From Chloroflexaceae bacterium UBA1466 (GTDB lineage Bacteria; Chloroflexota; Chloroflexia; Chloroflexales; Chloroflexaceae): a stretch of DNA of 17,655 bases. The stretch spans positions 1 to 17,655 of the forward strand of contig DCSM01000186.1 in NCBI GenBank assembly GCA_002325605.1. Reading direction: 5' to 3'. Below, piece by piece: positions 6,385 to 14,549 of the stretch. Each line of letters begins with the position of its first letter. The first letter of the stretch is position 1. Below the pieces are notes generated by a model. That model made no database searches. It was given only the letters and a program-made list of their open reading frames with translations, and was not told the DNA's origin. The position numbers and the translations under genes are program-made.

Positions 6385-6635
6385 AATTTAAGAGTAACTT
6401 CCTTAAAAGGCCGCGCCAAGCGGTCTTCGATCTGTTTTTCCAGGTTGCTTGGCAAAATATGCGGAATATAATCATAATCTAAAATCACGGCGGGGCTATC
6501 GGTACACGCCGCCATGCAGGGCAATTCCACAATCTCTAAATCATTTGGATGTTTAGCACGGAGTTGTTGAATAATTTGGGTAAATTCGGGGAAGCGTCGC
6601 CCACACTTGCGGCAATATGTTAAGTGAAGAGCCAT
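6381..6635 (-). CDS. Small 2Fe-2S ferredoxin-like protein
   Basis: 84 residues. The frame extends upstream to 6719, but ATG 6635 is preferred: AAAGGAG (6651-6645) lies at ideal spacing, and the promoter (6685-6713) would start transcription inside the longer version. Cys8 and Cys11 (YCRKCG) with Cys40 and Cys44 (ELPCMAACTDSPAVIL) form the C-x2-C ... C-x3-C layout of thioredoxin-like 2Fe-2S proteins, as in small single-domain ferredoxins and NuoE-type subunits. It probably binds one cluster and carries electrons or acts as a cluster donor in the cytoplasm (inference). Its TGA overlaps the miaA ATG by three bases, making translational coupling likely. A link to tRNA modification is suggestive, because methylthiolation by MiaB, which acts on the MiaA product, needs iron-sulfur clusters; no miaB is in the window, so this remains speculation. 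Confidence 0.75.
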   Translation of the reverse strand: MALHLTYCRKCGRRFPEFTQIIQQLRAKHPNDLEIVELPCMAACTDSPAVILDYDYIPHILPSNLEKQIEDRLARPFKEVTLKL

Positions 6636-6684
6636 GGGTTTGATCTCCTTTATTATAGAAAACAAACTACTATCTTTCATAAGT

Positions 6685-6713
6685 AGTATGATTCCTTTTT
6701 GCCCAGTTGTCAA
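6685..6713 (-). promoter_or_regulatory. Promoter of the 2Fe-2S/miaA operon
   Basis: On the - strand, a consensus TTGACA (6713-6708), a 17-nt spacer, then CATACT (6690-6685), four of six -10 bases. Transcription would begin near 6678, about 43 nt before the ATG at 6635. This supports the short start of the 2Fe-2S-like gene. Confidence 0.6.
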
Positions 6714-6746
6714 GCGCACCCTCTAATTCCAACTCAGTTCTAACAG

Positions 6747-6779
6747 AAACAAAAAGACAAGGAAAATGGTTCCTTGTCT
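6747..6779 (-). terminator. Intrinsic terminator of gyrA
   Basis: On the - strand, AGACAAGGAA (6779-6770) pairs perfectly with TTCCTTGTCT (6764-6755) around a 5-nt loop and runs into TTTTGTTT. The 10-bp stem with a T-rich tail lies 31 nt after the gyrA stop, so gyrA is not read through into the 2Fe-2S/miaA operon. Confidence 0.92.
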
Positions 6780-6810
6780 CTAAGCAGCATTAAGCTAAAT
6801 TAGACCTTTT

Positions 6811-9420
6811 CTAAGCCATTTCGGCATCAGGTTCATTATCTGAAACCTCTAAAAGGGCAGGTTGCTCAAGAGCCTCAACATCCACTGTTCCATCCTGAAC
6901 ATCAAGGCTGTTGTAATCCTCATCTATCTGGCTTCTGGCTGCTTTAGCTTCGTCGCTGTCTAATTCTTCGTAAGCCAAACCAGCGACGCGGTCATTCTTG
7001 ACCAAGTTGAGAATGATCACACCTTGAGTTGAACGGCCATATTGCGAAATGCCATCGGCCATTGTCCGCATCAAAGTACCATTTTCAGTGATGAAAGTCA
7101 AGAGAGAGTTCTCATTAACAACCAAAGCAGCGGCGACCTCATCGTTTTTGCCTTCCCGCAACCGAATCGAGATCACGCCCTGCGTGGCACGGCCTTTGAC
7201 AGGATATTCGCTCAAAGCTGTCCGTTTTCCCTGTCCTTTGACCGTTATCACAAGCAGATGACTACCTTCAGTTGCCAAACCCATTCCTACGACGCGATCC
7301 CCTTTGCCGAGCTTGATGCCTCGCACGCCGCTGGCGGTGCGGCCCATTGGGCGCATTTCGGCTTGCTTGAAACGTACCGTTTGGCCGTGGGCCGTCGTTA
7401 AGAGAATATCCTCGTCGCCCTGGCTAATTGCTACCCAGCCCAAGACATCGCCCTTTTTCGCTTCCTCGCCCTCTTCGCCCTCTTCGCCCTCGTTCAAACT
7501 AAGCGCAATTAGCCCATTAGAGCGGACTTGGCTATATTCCCGCAACAAAGTTCGCTTAACTTTCCCGCGCACTGTAGCCATGACCAGATATTTGCCCTGC
7601 TCAAAACTGGGGACAGATAGCACCGAAGTAACATGTTCATTCGGGTCTAGAGCCACCAAATTAACCAATGGCAAGCCTTTGGCCATGCGGCTGGCATCGG
7701 GCACTTCGTGGGCGCGTAATTGGTAGACTTTCCCGCGATCTGTGAAAAAGAGGAGGCTATCAAGCGTGCTACAATTGAGAACATGGCGCACAATATCCTT
7801 TTCACGAGTGCCCATGCTCCGAATCCCACGACCTCCCCGCCGTTGAGTGCGATAAACATCCGCAAGTTGCCGCTTAATATAGCCCCGATCAGTAAGCGTA
7901 ATCAAGACACTCTGTTCTGGGATAAGGTCTTCGTCGCTTACTTCGCCATCCACATCAGGAACAATTCTGGTTCGGCGCTCATCACCATATTGTTCTTTAA
8001 CCCTAAGCAAGTCTTGTTTAATCAAAGCTAAGATCTTTTGCGAATCAGCTAAAACACCTTCTAAATAGGCGATGTTTTGACCAATTTCTTTATATTCAGC
8101 ATCTATTTTTTGGCGTTCCAAGGCCGCCAACCGCCTAAGTTGTAAATCTAAAATCGCTTGCGCTTGAATCTCACTTAATTGCAAGATACTCATCAAATCG
8201 TTGCGCGCAAATTCAGCACTTTCGGCCTTCTGAATCATTTGGATGACGCTGCTGATATGATCCAGGGCTTTGCACAAACCTTCCAGAATATGACCTCTGG
8301 CCCGTAGTTTTTGCAGATCAAAAGCCGAACGGCGACGAATAACCTCTTTGCGATGCTCAATATAAGCAATCAACATGCGCTTGAGCGTCAAGACTCTAGG
8401 TTGCGAACCTCTTTCGATCAGCCCGACCATATTGGCCCCAAAAGTGGTCTGCATTTGCGAATGTTTGTAAAGCGCGTTTAAGACCTTTTTGGGTTGAGCA
8501 TCCTGTTTTAAGAAGATTACCAGCCGCATTCCTTTGCGATCTGATTGATCTTGAATATCTCGAATTCCCTCGATCTTGCGATCTCGCGCCATTTCGGCCA
8601 GCCGCTCATGCAACCGCGCTTTGTTGACCTGATAGGGCAATTCAGTTACTACAATATTAAAAGACCCGCGATTACCCTCTTCAATATGCGTCTTGGCCCG
8701 CATAATGATGCGCCCCCGCCCCGTGCTGTAGGCGTTCACAATCCCTTCCGTGCCCAAAATATTCGCGCCCGTCGGGAAATCGGGGCCTGGAATAATCTTG
8801 AGCAGATCGTCAACGGTGGCTTCGGAATTGTCAATTAGATAGGCAAGCCCGTCGCAAAGTTCGCGCAAGTTGTGGGGCGGAATGTTGGTCGCCATCCCAA
8901 CCGCAATGCCCGTAGCTCCATTGAGCAACAAATTGGGTAGCAAAGCAGGCAAAACAGTAGGTTCTTGATGCTCACCGTCAAAATTGGGGCGAAAATCAAC
9001 GGTCTCGCGGTCAATGTCATTGAGCAATTCTTCGGCCAAAGCGGTCAATTTGGCTTCAGTATAGCGATAAGCCGCTGCCGAGTCGCCGTCAATCGAACCA
9101 AAGTTCCCTTGGCCATCTACTAAAGGATAGCGCATATTCCAGGGCTGGGCCAGGCGGACAAGCGCATCGTAAACCGCACTATCGCCGTGAGGGTGATATT
9201 TTTTGAGAACTTCGCCAACAATGCCCGCGCATTTGGAGAAGCGTTGGTCGTGGCGCAGGCCCTCCCGCATCATTGCATAGAGGATGCGCCGCTGAACAGG
9301 CTTGAGACCATCACGGGTATCGGGCAAAGCCCGCGAGACAATCACACTCATTGCGTAATCCAGATAGGAACTACGCATTTCAGTTGTAATGTTGACTTGG
9401 CGAATCTTGCCAAAAACCAT
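6811..9420 (-). CDS. gyrA: DNA gyrase subunit A
   Basis: 869 residues from ATG 9420; a TTG codon just before it (9423) is also in frame, but AGAGG (9431-9427) is best placed for the ATG. It is the breakage-reunion subunit, which with GyrB introduces negative supercoils using ATP. The resistance-determining region reads HPHGDSAVYDA with Ser81 and Asp85 (E. coli Ser83/Asp87 positions), the quinolone-sensitive type. Catalytic Tyr120 lies in AAAYRYTE. The GyrA box QRRGGRG (526-532) marks a true gyrase rather than topoisomerase IV. The C-terminal beta-pinwheel has an unusual acidic insertion GEEGEEGEE near 645-653, encoded by 9-bp repeats, and an acidic tail of about 50 residues. It is transcribed alone from the promoter at 9581-9609 to the terminator at 6747-6779; gyrB is not adjacent. 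Confidence 0.98.
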   Translation of the reverse strand: MVFGKIRQVNITTEMRSSYLDYAMSVIVSRALPDTRDGLKPVQRRILYAMMREGLRHDQRFSKCAGIVGEVLKKYHPHGDSAVYDALVRLAQPWNMRYPLVDGQGNFGSIDGDSAAAYRYTEAKLTALAEELLNDIDRETVDFRPNFDGEHQEPTVLPALLPNLLLNGATGIAVGMATNIPPHNLRELCDGLAYLIDNSEATVDDLLKIIPGPDFPTGANILGTEGIVNAYSTGRGRIIMRAKTHIEEGNRGSFNIVVTELPYQVNKARLHERLAEMARDRKIEGIRDIQDQSDRKGMRLVIFLKQDAQPKKVLNALYKHSQMQTTFGANMVGLIERGSQPRVLTLKRMLIAYIEHRKEVIRRRSAFDLQKLRARGHILEGLCKALDHISSVIQMIQKAESAEFARNDLMSILQLSEIQAQAILDLQLRRLAALERQKIDAEYKEIGQNIAYLEGVLADSQKILALIKQDLLRVKEQYGDERRTRIVPDVDGEVSDEDLIPEQSVLITLTDRGYIKRQLADVYRTQRRGGRGIRSMGTREKDIVRHVLNCSTLDSLLFFTDRGKVYQLRAHEVPDASRMAKGLPLVNLVALDPNEHVTSVLSVPSFEQGKYLVMATVRGKVKRTLLREYSQVRSNGLIALSLNEGEEGEEGEEAKKGDVLGWVAISQGDEDILLTTAHGQTVRFKQAEMRPMGRTASGVRGIKLGKGDRVVGMGLATEGSHLLVITVKGQGKRTALSEYPVKGRATQGVISIRLREGKNDEVAAALVVNENSLLTFITENGTLMRTMADGISQYGRSTQGVIILNLVKNDRVAGLAYEELDSDEAKAARSQIDEDYNSLDVQDGTVDVEALEQPALLEVSDNEPDAEMA
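7466..7491 (-). repeat. 9-bp tandem repeat inside gyrA
   Basis: The + strand unit TCGCCCTCT repeats almost three times (7466-7474, 7475-7483, then 7484-7491 truncated). Each unit encodes one Gly-Glu-Glu in the gyrA C-terminal domain. Because the unit is a multiple of three, copy-number change keeps the frame. Confidence 0.85.
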
Positions 9421-9580
9421 CAAAATCCTCTTGGATCTATTTGTAAAGAATGTTTTATTTGGATTTTCCCGCTAAGAAGAGAAAGAAATTAAACGATTAA
9501 GGGATTATATGCGCTAAAGGTACTTATCATTTGCCCATAGCACCTCTTCGTTCCCTGCTTGGGAAGCAAATCTAACCTAT

Positions 9581-9609
9581 ATTATAACCGCAAGTGGCTC
9601 TTTTGTCCA
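9581..9609 (-). promoter_or_regulatory. Promoter of gyrA with 150-nt leader
   Basis: On the - strand, TGGACA (9609-9604), a 17-nt spacer and a consensus TATAAT (9586-9581). The start would be near 9574, leaving about 150 nt of leader before ATG 9420. The leader contains a small hairpin, TTCCC/GGGAA (9551-9565). The -35 box lies 25 bp after the phosphoesterase stop, so read-through from that gene is also possible; no terminator is seen between them. Confidence 0.7.
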
Positions 9610-9633
9610 AAGAAAAAAGATACATTTGTTTGC

Positions 9634-10353
9634 TTAGTCTAGGGCCAACCCCCGTACCGCGACAGGCCCAAAGCCGAGATAATCGCAAGCGGTCAGTTGG
9701 TAGAAAACGCCAGCCACTGTGCCTTGCACCGCGCTGGCCCAGTCTTCGGGGCGGTGAAGATGACCATAAATGCAGGCCGCTGCGCCCGCTGCGGCGATCT
9801 TCTGGGCAAATTCAGTTGGCTGTTGGTTGACAAAAGGTGGGTAGTGAATCATTACAATAATAGGCCGCTGGCCTTGCGCGAGAGCTTTAGCCGCCGCCAG
9901 AGCGCGATCTAAGCGAGCCAGTTCGCGCTGATAGACGCGCAAATCGGCAGCCGCGTCAAAGCCCAGCGTGTCAGGCGTAAGCCAGCCGCGAGTGCCACAA
10001 ACAATCGCATTCCCAACCTCAGTCGCACTCGCCTCCAGCGCCGTGAGACTTGGGGGCAAAAAAGGCCGCATTGGCCCGACCCGATCCCACCAATAATCGT
10101 GGTTGCCCTTAATCAACACTTTCCGCCCTGGCAACGCCGCCAGCCAAGCCAGATCAGGCAGCGCGTCGGGCAATTTCATTGCCCACGAAATATCGCCGCC
10201 GATCAAAACCCAGTCTTCAGCCTGGACGCGCTCCCGCCACGTTGCGGCAATCCGTTGCGCGTGATCCTTCCACTGCGGCCCGAAAATGTCCATTGGTTTT
10301 GGCCGTGCCGCCGAAAGATGGAGATCAGAGATGGCCCAAATCATACAATTCAC
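9634..10353 (-). CDS. Calcineurin-like metallophosphoesterase
   Basis: 239 residues. All five metal motifs are present in order: SDLH (Asp10, His12), GGDISWAM (Asp54), GNHDYWW (Asn84, His85), MIHYPP and YGHLH near residue 205. The spacing and the IWAISDLHLS opening match the predicted phosphohydrolase group of about 230-260 residues (COG1768-like), cytoplasmic, dinuclear-metal enzymes of unknown substrate. The start is either GTG 10353, with GAG (10368-10366) about 12 nt upstream, or ATG 10344; both leave the first motif intact. The promoter at 10393-10421 is back-to-back with the one for the membrane-protein gene. It ends 25 bp before the gyrA promoter. Confidence 0.9.
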   Translation of the reverse strand: MNCMIWAISDLHLSAARPKPMDIFGPQWKDHAQRIAATWRERVQAEDWVLIGGDISWAMKLPDALPDLAWLAALPGRKVLIKGNHDYWWDRVGPMRPFLPPSLTALEASATEVGNAIVCGTRGWLTPDTLGFDAAADLRVYQRELARLDRALAAAKALAQGQRPIIVMIHYPPFVNQQPTEFAQKIAAAGAAACIYGHLHRPEDWASAVQGTVAGVFYQLTACDYLGFGPVAVRGLALD

Positions 10354-10392
10354 ATTTTCTATTCACTCTAAAGGTAAGCCAGAATCTAGTTT

Positions 10393-10421
10393 AATTTACC
10401 ATAGTTACCCCATTATGCCAA
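10393..10421 (-). promoter_or_regulatory. Promoter of the phosphoesterase gene
   Basis: On the - strand, TTGGCA (10421-10416), a 17-nt spacer and TAAATT (10398-10393) with a TGG just before it (extended -10 type). The start near 10386 leaves about 33 nt before the GTG at 10353. Confidence 0.5.
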
Positions 10422-10448
10422 ATGCTGGGCCTTTTGTTTGTCTACTTA

Positions 10449-10457
10449 TGTTATAAT
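10449..10457 (+). promoter_or_regulatory. Extended -10 promoter of the membrane-protein gene
   Basis: TG (10449-10450), one base, then a consensus TATAAT (10452-10457). No good -35 is seen at 17 nt, which is tolerable for an extended -10 promoter. The start near 10464 lies after the ATG at 10422, so it favours ATG 10509 as the true start of the following gene. Confidence 0.5.
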
Positions 10458-10508
10458 AAGCCTAGCAAGCATCCCAAAATCAGCCTTTACTTGCGGAGTT
10501 GCTCTGAG

Positions 10509-11102
10509 ATGATTAACTTAAAGAAATGGGAGCTATTAAGTCGCAGAGACAGATTTACCTTATCCCTTCGTTTGGGCTGCCTGATTCTCACAGGCCTTCT
10601 CTTTGTTTCAAACCCCTTTTCTACCGTTGATTCGTGTAGAAAAACCTTCTATCATTGGGCATTTGTCTTTCATGAGAGTTTACCAATCCCATTATTCTTC
10701 CTTAGCGGTGCTGTCTTCTGTGAGATTTTCTTGGCCCCTAAAAAAAGCAAAGCACTTCAACGACTGAATTTTAGTTTAGCTTTCTTTGCGCTATCTTTAG
10801 CTATTTGGAGTTATTTTCCCTCGGTTTTTGTTACTTTTCGAAGTATCATGGCCCCTAAAATCAAGAATTCTGTCTATCGTCTATATTTAAAAACGGCCAT
10901 GGATGGTGATAGCTTTTATTTCATCGCTAAATGTGATCCGTGGGGTTTTCAATGTGAAAATTATGGTTCTAGCCCAACGCCTATCGCATGGCCTGATGAA
11001 AAGTTACTTGGATTGGAACACGATTCTAAGACAGATGAACTTTTCATTAAGACAGAAAAAGAGGCTGTCTTAGTGAAAAAATGTAATAGTTTTGAAGATT
11101 AG
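10509..11102 (+). CDS. Three-span membrane protein, family not recognised
   Basis: 197 residues from ATG 10509, which has a GGAG (10495-10498) about 10 nt upstream; the frame extends to ATG 10422, but the likely promoter falls inside that extension. Hydrophobic spans lie at about 17-35, 55-75 and 88-108. They are followed by a soluble C-terminal domain of about 85 residues with a short Cys pair (CDPWGFQC, about 141-148) that could form a disulfide if the domain is outside. The gene is visibly more AT-rich than its neighbours, with codons such as TTA and AAA common. I know no matching family. It sits 56 nt upstream of treS-mak on the same strand without an obvious terminator, so co-transcription with the trehalose operon is possible, but a functional link is unproven. 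Confidence 0.7.
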   Translation: MINLKKWELLSRRDRFTLSLRLGCLILTGLLFVSNPFSTVDSCRKTFYHWAFVFHESLPIPLFFLSGAVFCEIFLAPKKSKALQRLNFSLAFFALSLAIWSYFPSVFVTFRSIMAPKIKNSVYRLYLKTAMDGDSFYFIAKCDPWGFQCENYGSSPTPIAWPDEKLLGLEHDSKTDELFIKTEKEAVLVKKCNSFED

Positions 11103-11141
11103 AGCGATATAGTACGGCAAACCCATTTATTTAGCTTAAAC

Positions 11142-11156
11142 TTACTCCAGGAGTAA
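11142..11156 (+). promoter_or_regulatory. Ribosome site of treS-mak inside a 15-bp palindrome
   Basis: AGGAG (11149-11153) precedes ATG 11159 by 5 nt. It lies within TTACTCC-A-GGAGTAA, exactly symmetric around base 11149. A one-base loop cannot fold as a simple hairpin, so if the symmetry is functional it would be as a DNA operator; chance is possible. Confidence 0.5.
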
Positions 11157-11158
11157 AT

Positions 11159-14100
11159 ATGGCAAAAAATGAACTTTTCACGCCGCTGACGGATGATCCC
11201 TTTTGGTATAAAGATGCCATTATCTATGAACTGCACGTCCGCGCCTTTTACGACCAAAATGGCGATGGAATCGGTGATTTTCGCGGTCTCACCGAAAAGC
11301 TACCGTATCTCCAAGACTTAGGCGTAACGGTGCTTTGGCTGCTCCCTTTTTATCCTTCGCCGCTCAAAGATGATGGCTATGACATTGCCAATTATAATGA
11401 GGTCAATCCAATCTATGGTAACTTGCAAGATGTAAAGCATTTTGTGCGCGAAGCTCATCGGCGGGGCTTACGAATTATCACAGAATTAGTTTGCAATCAC
11501 ACTTCTAGTGAACATCCCTGGTTTCAAAAGTCGCGGAACGCCAAGCCTGGCTCTGCTTGGCGCAATTTTTATGTCTGGAGCGATTCGCCAGACCGCTACA
11601 AAGAGGCCCGCATCATCTTCAAAGACTTTGAAACCTCAAATTGGGCTTGGGATCCAGTCGCGCAAGCCTATTATTGGCATCGGTTCTATGCCCATCAGCC
11701 TGATCTCAACTTTGCTAATCCGCAAGTTCACAAAGCGATTTTCAAAGCCATGGATTTCTGGTTGCAAATGGGCATTGATGGTTTACGCTTGGATGCGATT
11801 CCCTATTTGTATGAAAGAGAAGGTACAAACTGCGAAAATCTGCCAGAAACGCACGCTTTTTTACAAAAACTGCGGCGACACGTCGATGAAAAATATCCAA
11901 ATCGCATTCTTCTCGCCGAAGCCAATCAATGGACTGAAGACGCGGTAGCTTATTTTGGGAAAGGCGACGAATGCCACATGTCTTTTCACTTTCCTTTGAT
12001 GCCGCGCATGTTTATGGCCATTTACATGGAAGATCGCTTCCCTGTTCTTGATATTTTGGAACAGACTCCTGCGATTCCTGAAACCGCGCAATGGGCCCTT
12101 TTCTTGCGAAATCACGATGAATTGACGCTTGAAATGGTAACAGATGAAGAGCGCGACTATATGTATCGGGTTTATGCGAAGGATACTCGTGCTAGAATCA
12201 ATTTAGGAATCCGAAGAAGGCTTGCCCCTTTGCTGGGAAACAATCGGCGACGCATAGAATTGATGAATGGCTTACTTTTCTCGCTGCCTGGTACGCCTGT
12301 TATCTATTACGGCGATGAGATCGGCATGGGTGATAATATCTATTTAGGGGATCGCAATGGGGTTCGCACGCCGATGCAATGGAGTCCTGACCGCAATGCA
12401 GGTTTTTCAACGGGCAATTCCCAACGACTTTTCTTGCCCGTTATCGTTGATCCTGAATATCATTACGAAGCCATCAATGTTGAAGCCCAACAAAGCAATC
12501 CTCATGCGCTTCTCTGGTGGATGAAACGCCTTATAGCTTTGCGTAAACAGCATAAAGCCTTTGGGCAAGGCAGCCTGGAGATGTTGCATCCTGAAAATCG
12601 CAAAATTTTAGCCTTTATTCGCCGTTACGAGACTGAAAGTATCCTCGTTGTCGCTAATCTATCGCGGTTTGTGCAATTTACTGACCTTAATCTTCCCTCC
12701 TTACGCGGCTTTGTCCCTGTTGAAATGTTTGGAAGCATCGAGTTTCCCCAAGTAATTGAAACTCAACCCTACTTGATCACACTAGGTCCGCATTCATTCT
12801 ATTGGTTTCACCTTCAAACGCCAGTAGCACCCGTTTTGCACCCGCAAGAAATGGCAGTTCCGCAATTGGAAGCGCGTGGCCCGTGGCAAACCGTTTGTAA
12901 TGCTTCAGATTTCGCAACTATTTTGCCCAAATACCTCGTTACCCAACGTTGGTTTGGGGGTAAATCGCGCAAAATCAAAGCGACTAAAGTGATTGATACA
13001 ATATCTGCGTTGAATGATTCGACAAAAACGGCTTTAATTCTACTGCTCAAAGTAGATTATACCGAAGGTAGCCCTGAAACCTACGTTCTGCCCATCGCTT
13101 TTGCCCCCCTTGAACAGCTTGATCAGTTGCAGCGCACAAATCCCAAAGCCATCATTGCCCGTTTACATCTTACGGACACAAATAGCATGGGGGTTCTGTA
13201 CGATGCGTTGGTTGAGCCAGCTTTCTGCCAAGCCTTGTTGAGCAGCATTGCGGGGCGCAGGAAATTAAAGGGTAGACAAGGCCGCGAAATTTTGGCGACA
13301 ACGATGGGCAGCGCAAAGTTTTTACCCTCTTTCGCTGAGGCAAGACCAGAAACACGACTTATCAAGGGGGAGCAAAGTAATTCTTCGGTGGTTTTTGGCG
13401 ATCAATTCATTCTGAAAATCTTTCGCCGCGTGGACACAGGCTTAAATCCTGATTTGGAAATTGGTCGCTTTCTAACAGAACGTGATTTTGGTGCTGTGCC
13501 TCAAGTTGTAGGAGCTTTGGAATATCCCATAGGAGACGAAGCCCCGATGACTTTAGGGATTTTGCAGCAATTTATTCGCAATGAAGGTGATGCCTGGAGC
13601 TATACGCTTGACACCTTAAATCATTTCACTGAGCAGGCTTTAGCCCTTCCTGCCGGCCCGCCCACCCTTGACTCGCGGGTTTTTGAGCCTTTGCTGGCGA
13701 CCAAAACGTTCTTAACGCTCATGAAGCAAGAGCTTTCCCTCCCTGAACACGAGTTAATCAGGCCCTATTTAGGTTCGGCCTCTCTGCTTGGTCAGCGGAC
13801 TGCAGAATTACATCTTGCCCTTGCCGCTGATTCGCAAAATGCAGCCTTTGCGCCAGAGCCATTTACCACGCTTTATCAGCGTTCAATCTATCAATCTATG
13901 CGAAGCACGACGACTCAAGTTTTGCAAACCCTTCGTAAGGCTCTGCCTAATTTGCCAGAAACGGTGCAGCTTGAAGCTCAAAAGGTTTTAGAGCTTGAGG
14001 GAAGCATTTTTAAGCACTTTCTTGCCATCAAAGAGCAGCCAATTAAAGCGGCCCGCATTCGTTGTCATGGCGATTATCACTTAGGTCAAGTACTTTTCAC

Positions 14101-14539
14101 AGGCCGCGATTTCGTCATTACTGATTTTGAAGGTGAGCCTGCCCGGCCTTTGAGCGAAAGACGCATTAAACGCTCGCCAATGCACGATGTAGCGGGCATG
14201 TTACGCTCTTTTCACTATGCCTCATACGCAACGCTCTCTTTGCAAACTGCTGGAGGCAACATTCGCCCCGTAGATCTTCCTGCTTTAGAGCCATGGCTGC
14301 GGTGGTGGTATCTTTGGGTTAGTACGAATTTCCTCAAGGCTTATCTTACAACGGCTCATGAAGCAACCTTTTTACCTGCTAATCAGAATGAGTTAGCGAT
14401 TTTGCTCGATCTCTATCTGCTGGAAAGAGCGCTTTGTGAGTTGGGCTATGAGCTTGATAATCGACCAGAATGGGTGAAAATCCCCTTACAAGCTATTTTG
14501 TATATGTTGACGGAAGGAATTAAGCCCAAAGGGGCTTAA
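11159..14539 (+). CDS. treS: Trehalose synthase-maltokinase fusion (TreS-Mak)
   Basis: 1126 residues with two enzymes. Residues about 1-560 are a GH13 trehalose synthase: WYKDAIIYELHVRAF, then the catalytic Asp212 (GLRLDAIPY), Glu254 (LLAEANQW) and Asp320 (RNHDEL), then the C-terminal beta-domain. From about 570 a maltokinase follows: the cap domain (KYLVTQRWFGGKSRKI), nucleotide strands (IKGEQSNSS, FILKIFRR), catalytic HGDYHLGQ (His970, Asp972) and metal-binding DFEGEP (Asp989). Known activities: TreS interconverts trehalose and maltose; Mak uses ATP to make maltose-1-phosphate, the donor used by GlgE to extend alpha-1,4-glucan. Such fusions are known in several phyla. The protein looks cytoplasmic. 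Neither domain lacks a key residue that I can see. The start has AGGAG 5 nt upstream. treY follows after 26 nt, so the two are an operon; no glgE is in the window. Confidence 0.95.
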   Translation: MAKNELFTPLTDDPFWYKDAIIYELHVRAFYDQNGDGIGDFRGLTEKLPYLQDLGVTVLWLLPFYPSPLKDDGYDIANYNEVNPIYGNLQDVKHFVREAHRRGLRIITELVCNHTSSEHPWFQKSRNAKPGSAWRNFYVWSDSPDRYKEARIIFKDFETSNWAWDPVAQAYYWHRFYAHQPDLNFANPQVHKAIFKAMDFWLQMGIDGLRLDAIPYLYEREGTNCENLPETHAFLQKLRRHVDEKYPNRILLAEANQWTEDAVAYFGKGDECHMSFHFPLMPRMFMAIYMEDRFPVLDILEQTPAIPETAQWALFLRNHDELTLEMVTDEERDYMYRVYAKDTRARINLGIRRRLAPLLGNNRRRIELMNGLLFSLPGTPVIYYGDEIGMGDNIYLGDRNGVRTPMQWSPDRNAGFSTGNSQRLFLPVIVDPEYHYEAINVEAQQSNPHALLWWMKRLIALRKQHKAFGQGSLEMLHPENRKILAFIRRYETESILVVANLSRFVQFTDLNLPSLRGFVPVEMFGSIEFPQVIETQPYLITLGPHSFYWFHLQTPVAPVLHPQEMAVPQLEARGPWQTVCNASDFATILPKYLVTQRWFGGKSRKIKATKVIDTISALNDSTKTALILLLKVDYTEGSPETYVLPIAFAPLEQLDQLQRTNPKAIIARLHLTDTNSMGVLYDALVEPAFCQALLSSIAGRRKLKGRQGREILATTMGSAKFLPSFAEARPETRLIKGEQSNSSVVFGDQFILKIFRRVDTGLNPDLEIGRFLTERDFGAVPQVVGALEYPIGDEAPMTLGILQQFIRNEGDAWSYTLDTLNHFTEQALALPAGPPTLDSRVFEPLLATKTFLTLMKQELSLPEHELIRPYLGSASLLGQRTAELHLALAADSQNAAFAPEPFTTLYQRSIYQSMRSTTTQVLQTLRKALPNLPETVQLEAQKVLELEGSIFKHFLAIKEQPIKAARIRCHGDYHLGQVLFTGRDFVITDFEGEPARPLSERRIKRSPMHDVAGMLRSFHYASYATLSLQTAGGNIRPVDLPALEPWLRWWYLWVSTNFLKAYLTTAHEATFLPANQNELAILLDLYLLERALCELGYELDNRPEWVKIPLQAILYMLTEGIKPKGA

Positions 14540-14549
14540 AAACCTTTTT
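14520..14549 (+). terminator. Hairpin at the treS-mak/treY junction, possible attenuator
   Basis: TTAAGCCC (14520-14527) and GGGCTTAA (14532-14539) pair perfectly around a 4-nt loop and contain the last codons and stop of treS-mak. A T5 run (14545-14549) begins 5 nt after the stem, not directly at it, so termination would be partial at best. treY's ribosome site follows at 14554. The hairpin could reduce or stabilise the second gene's message. Confidence 0.45.

Noticed and set aside
6652..6657. TATAAT on the - strand just before the 2Fe-2S gene
   Set aside because: It touches the ribosome site, so transcription would start inside it, and no -35 lies at the right distance; the promoter at 6685-6713 is better.
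6636..6719. Longer start of the 2Fe-2S-like gene at 6719
   Set aside because: The extra 28 residues have no family match, the good ribosome site is at the 6635 start, and the likely promoter lies inside the extension.
9504..9509. Second TATAAT on the - strand in the gyrA leader
   Set aside because: No -35-like sequence at 16-18 nt and no TGn extension; the one at 9581-9586 has both boxes.
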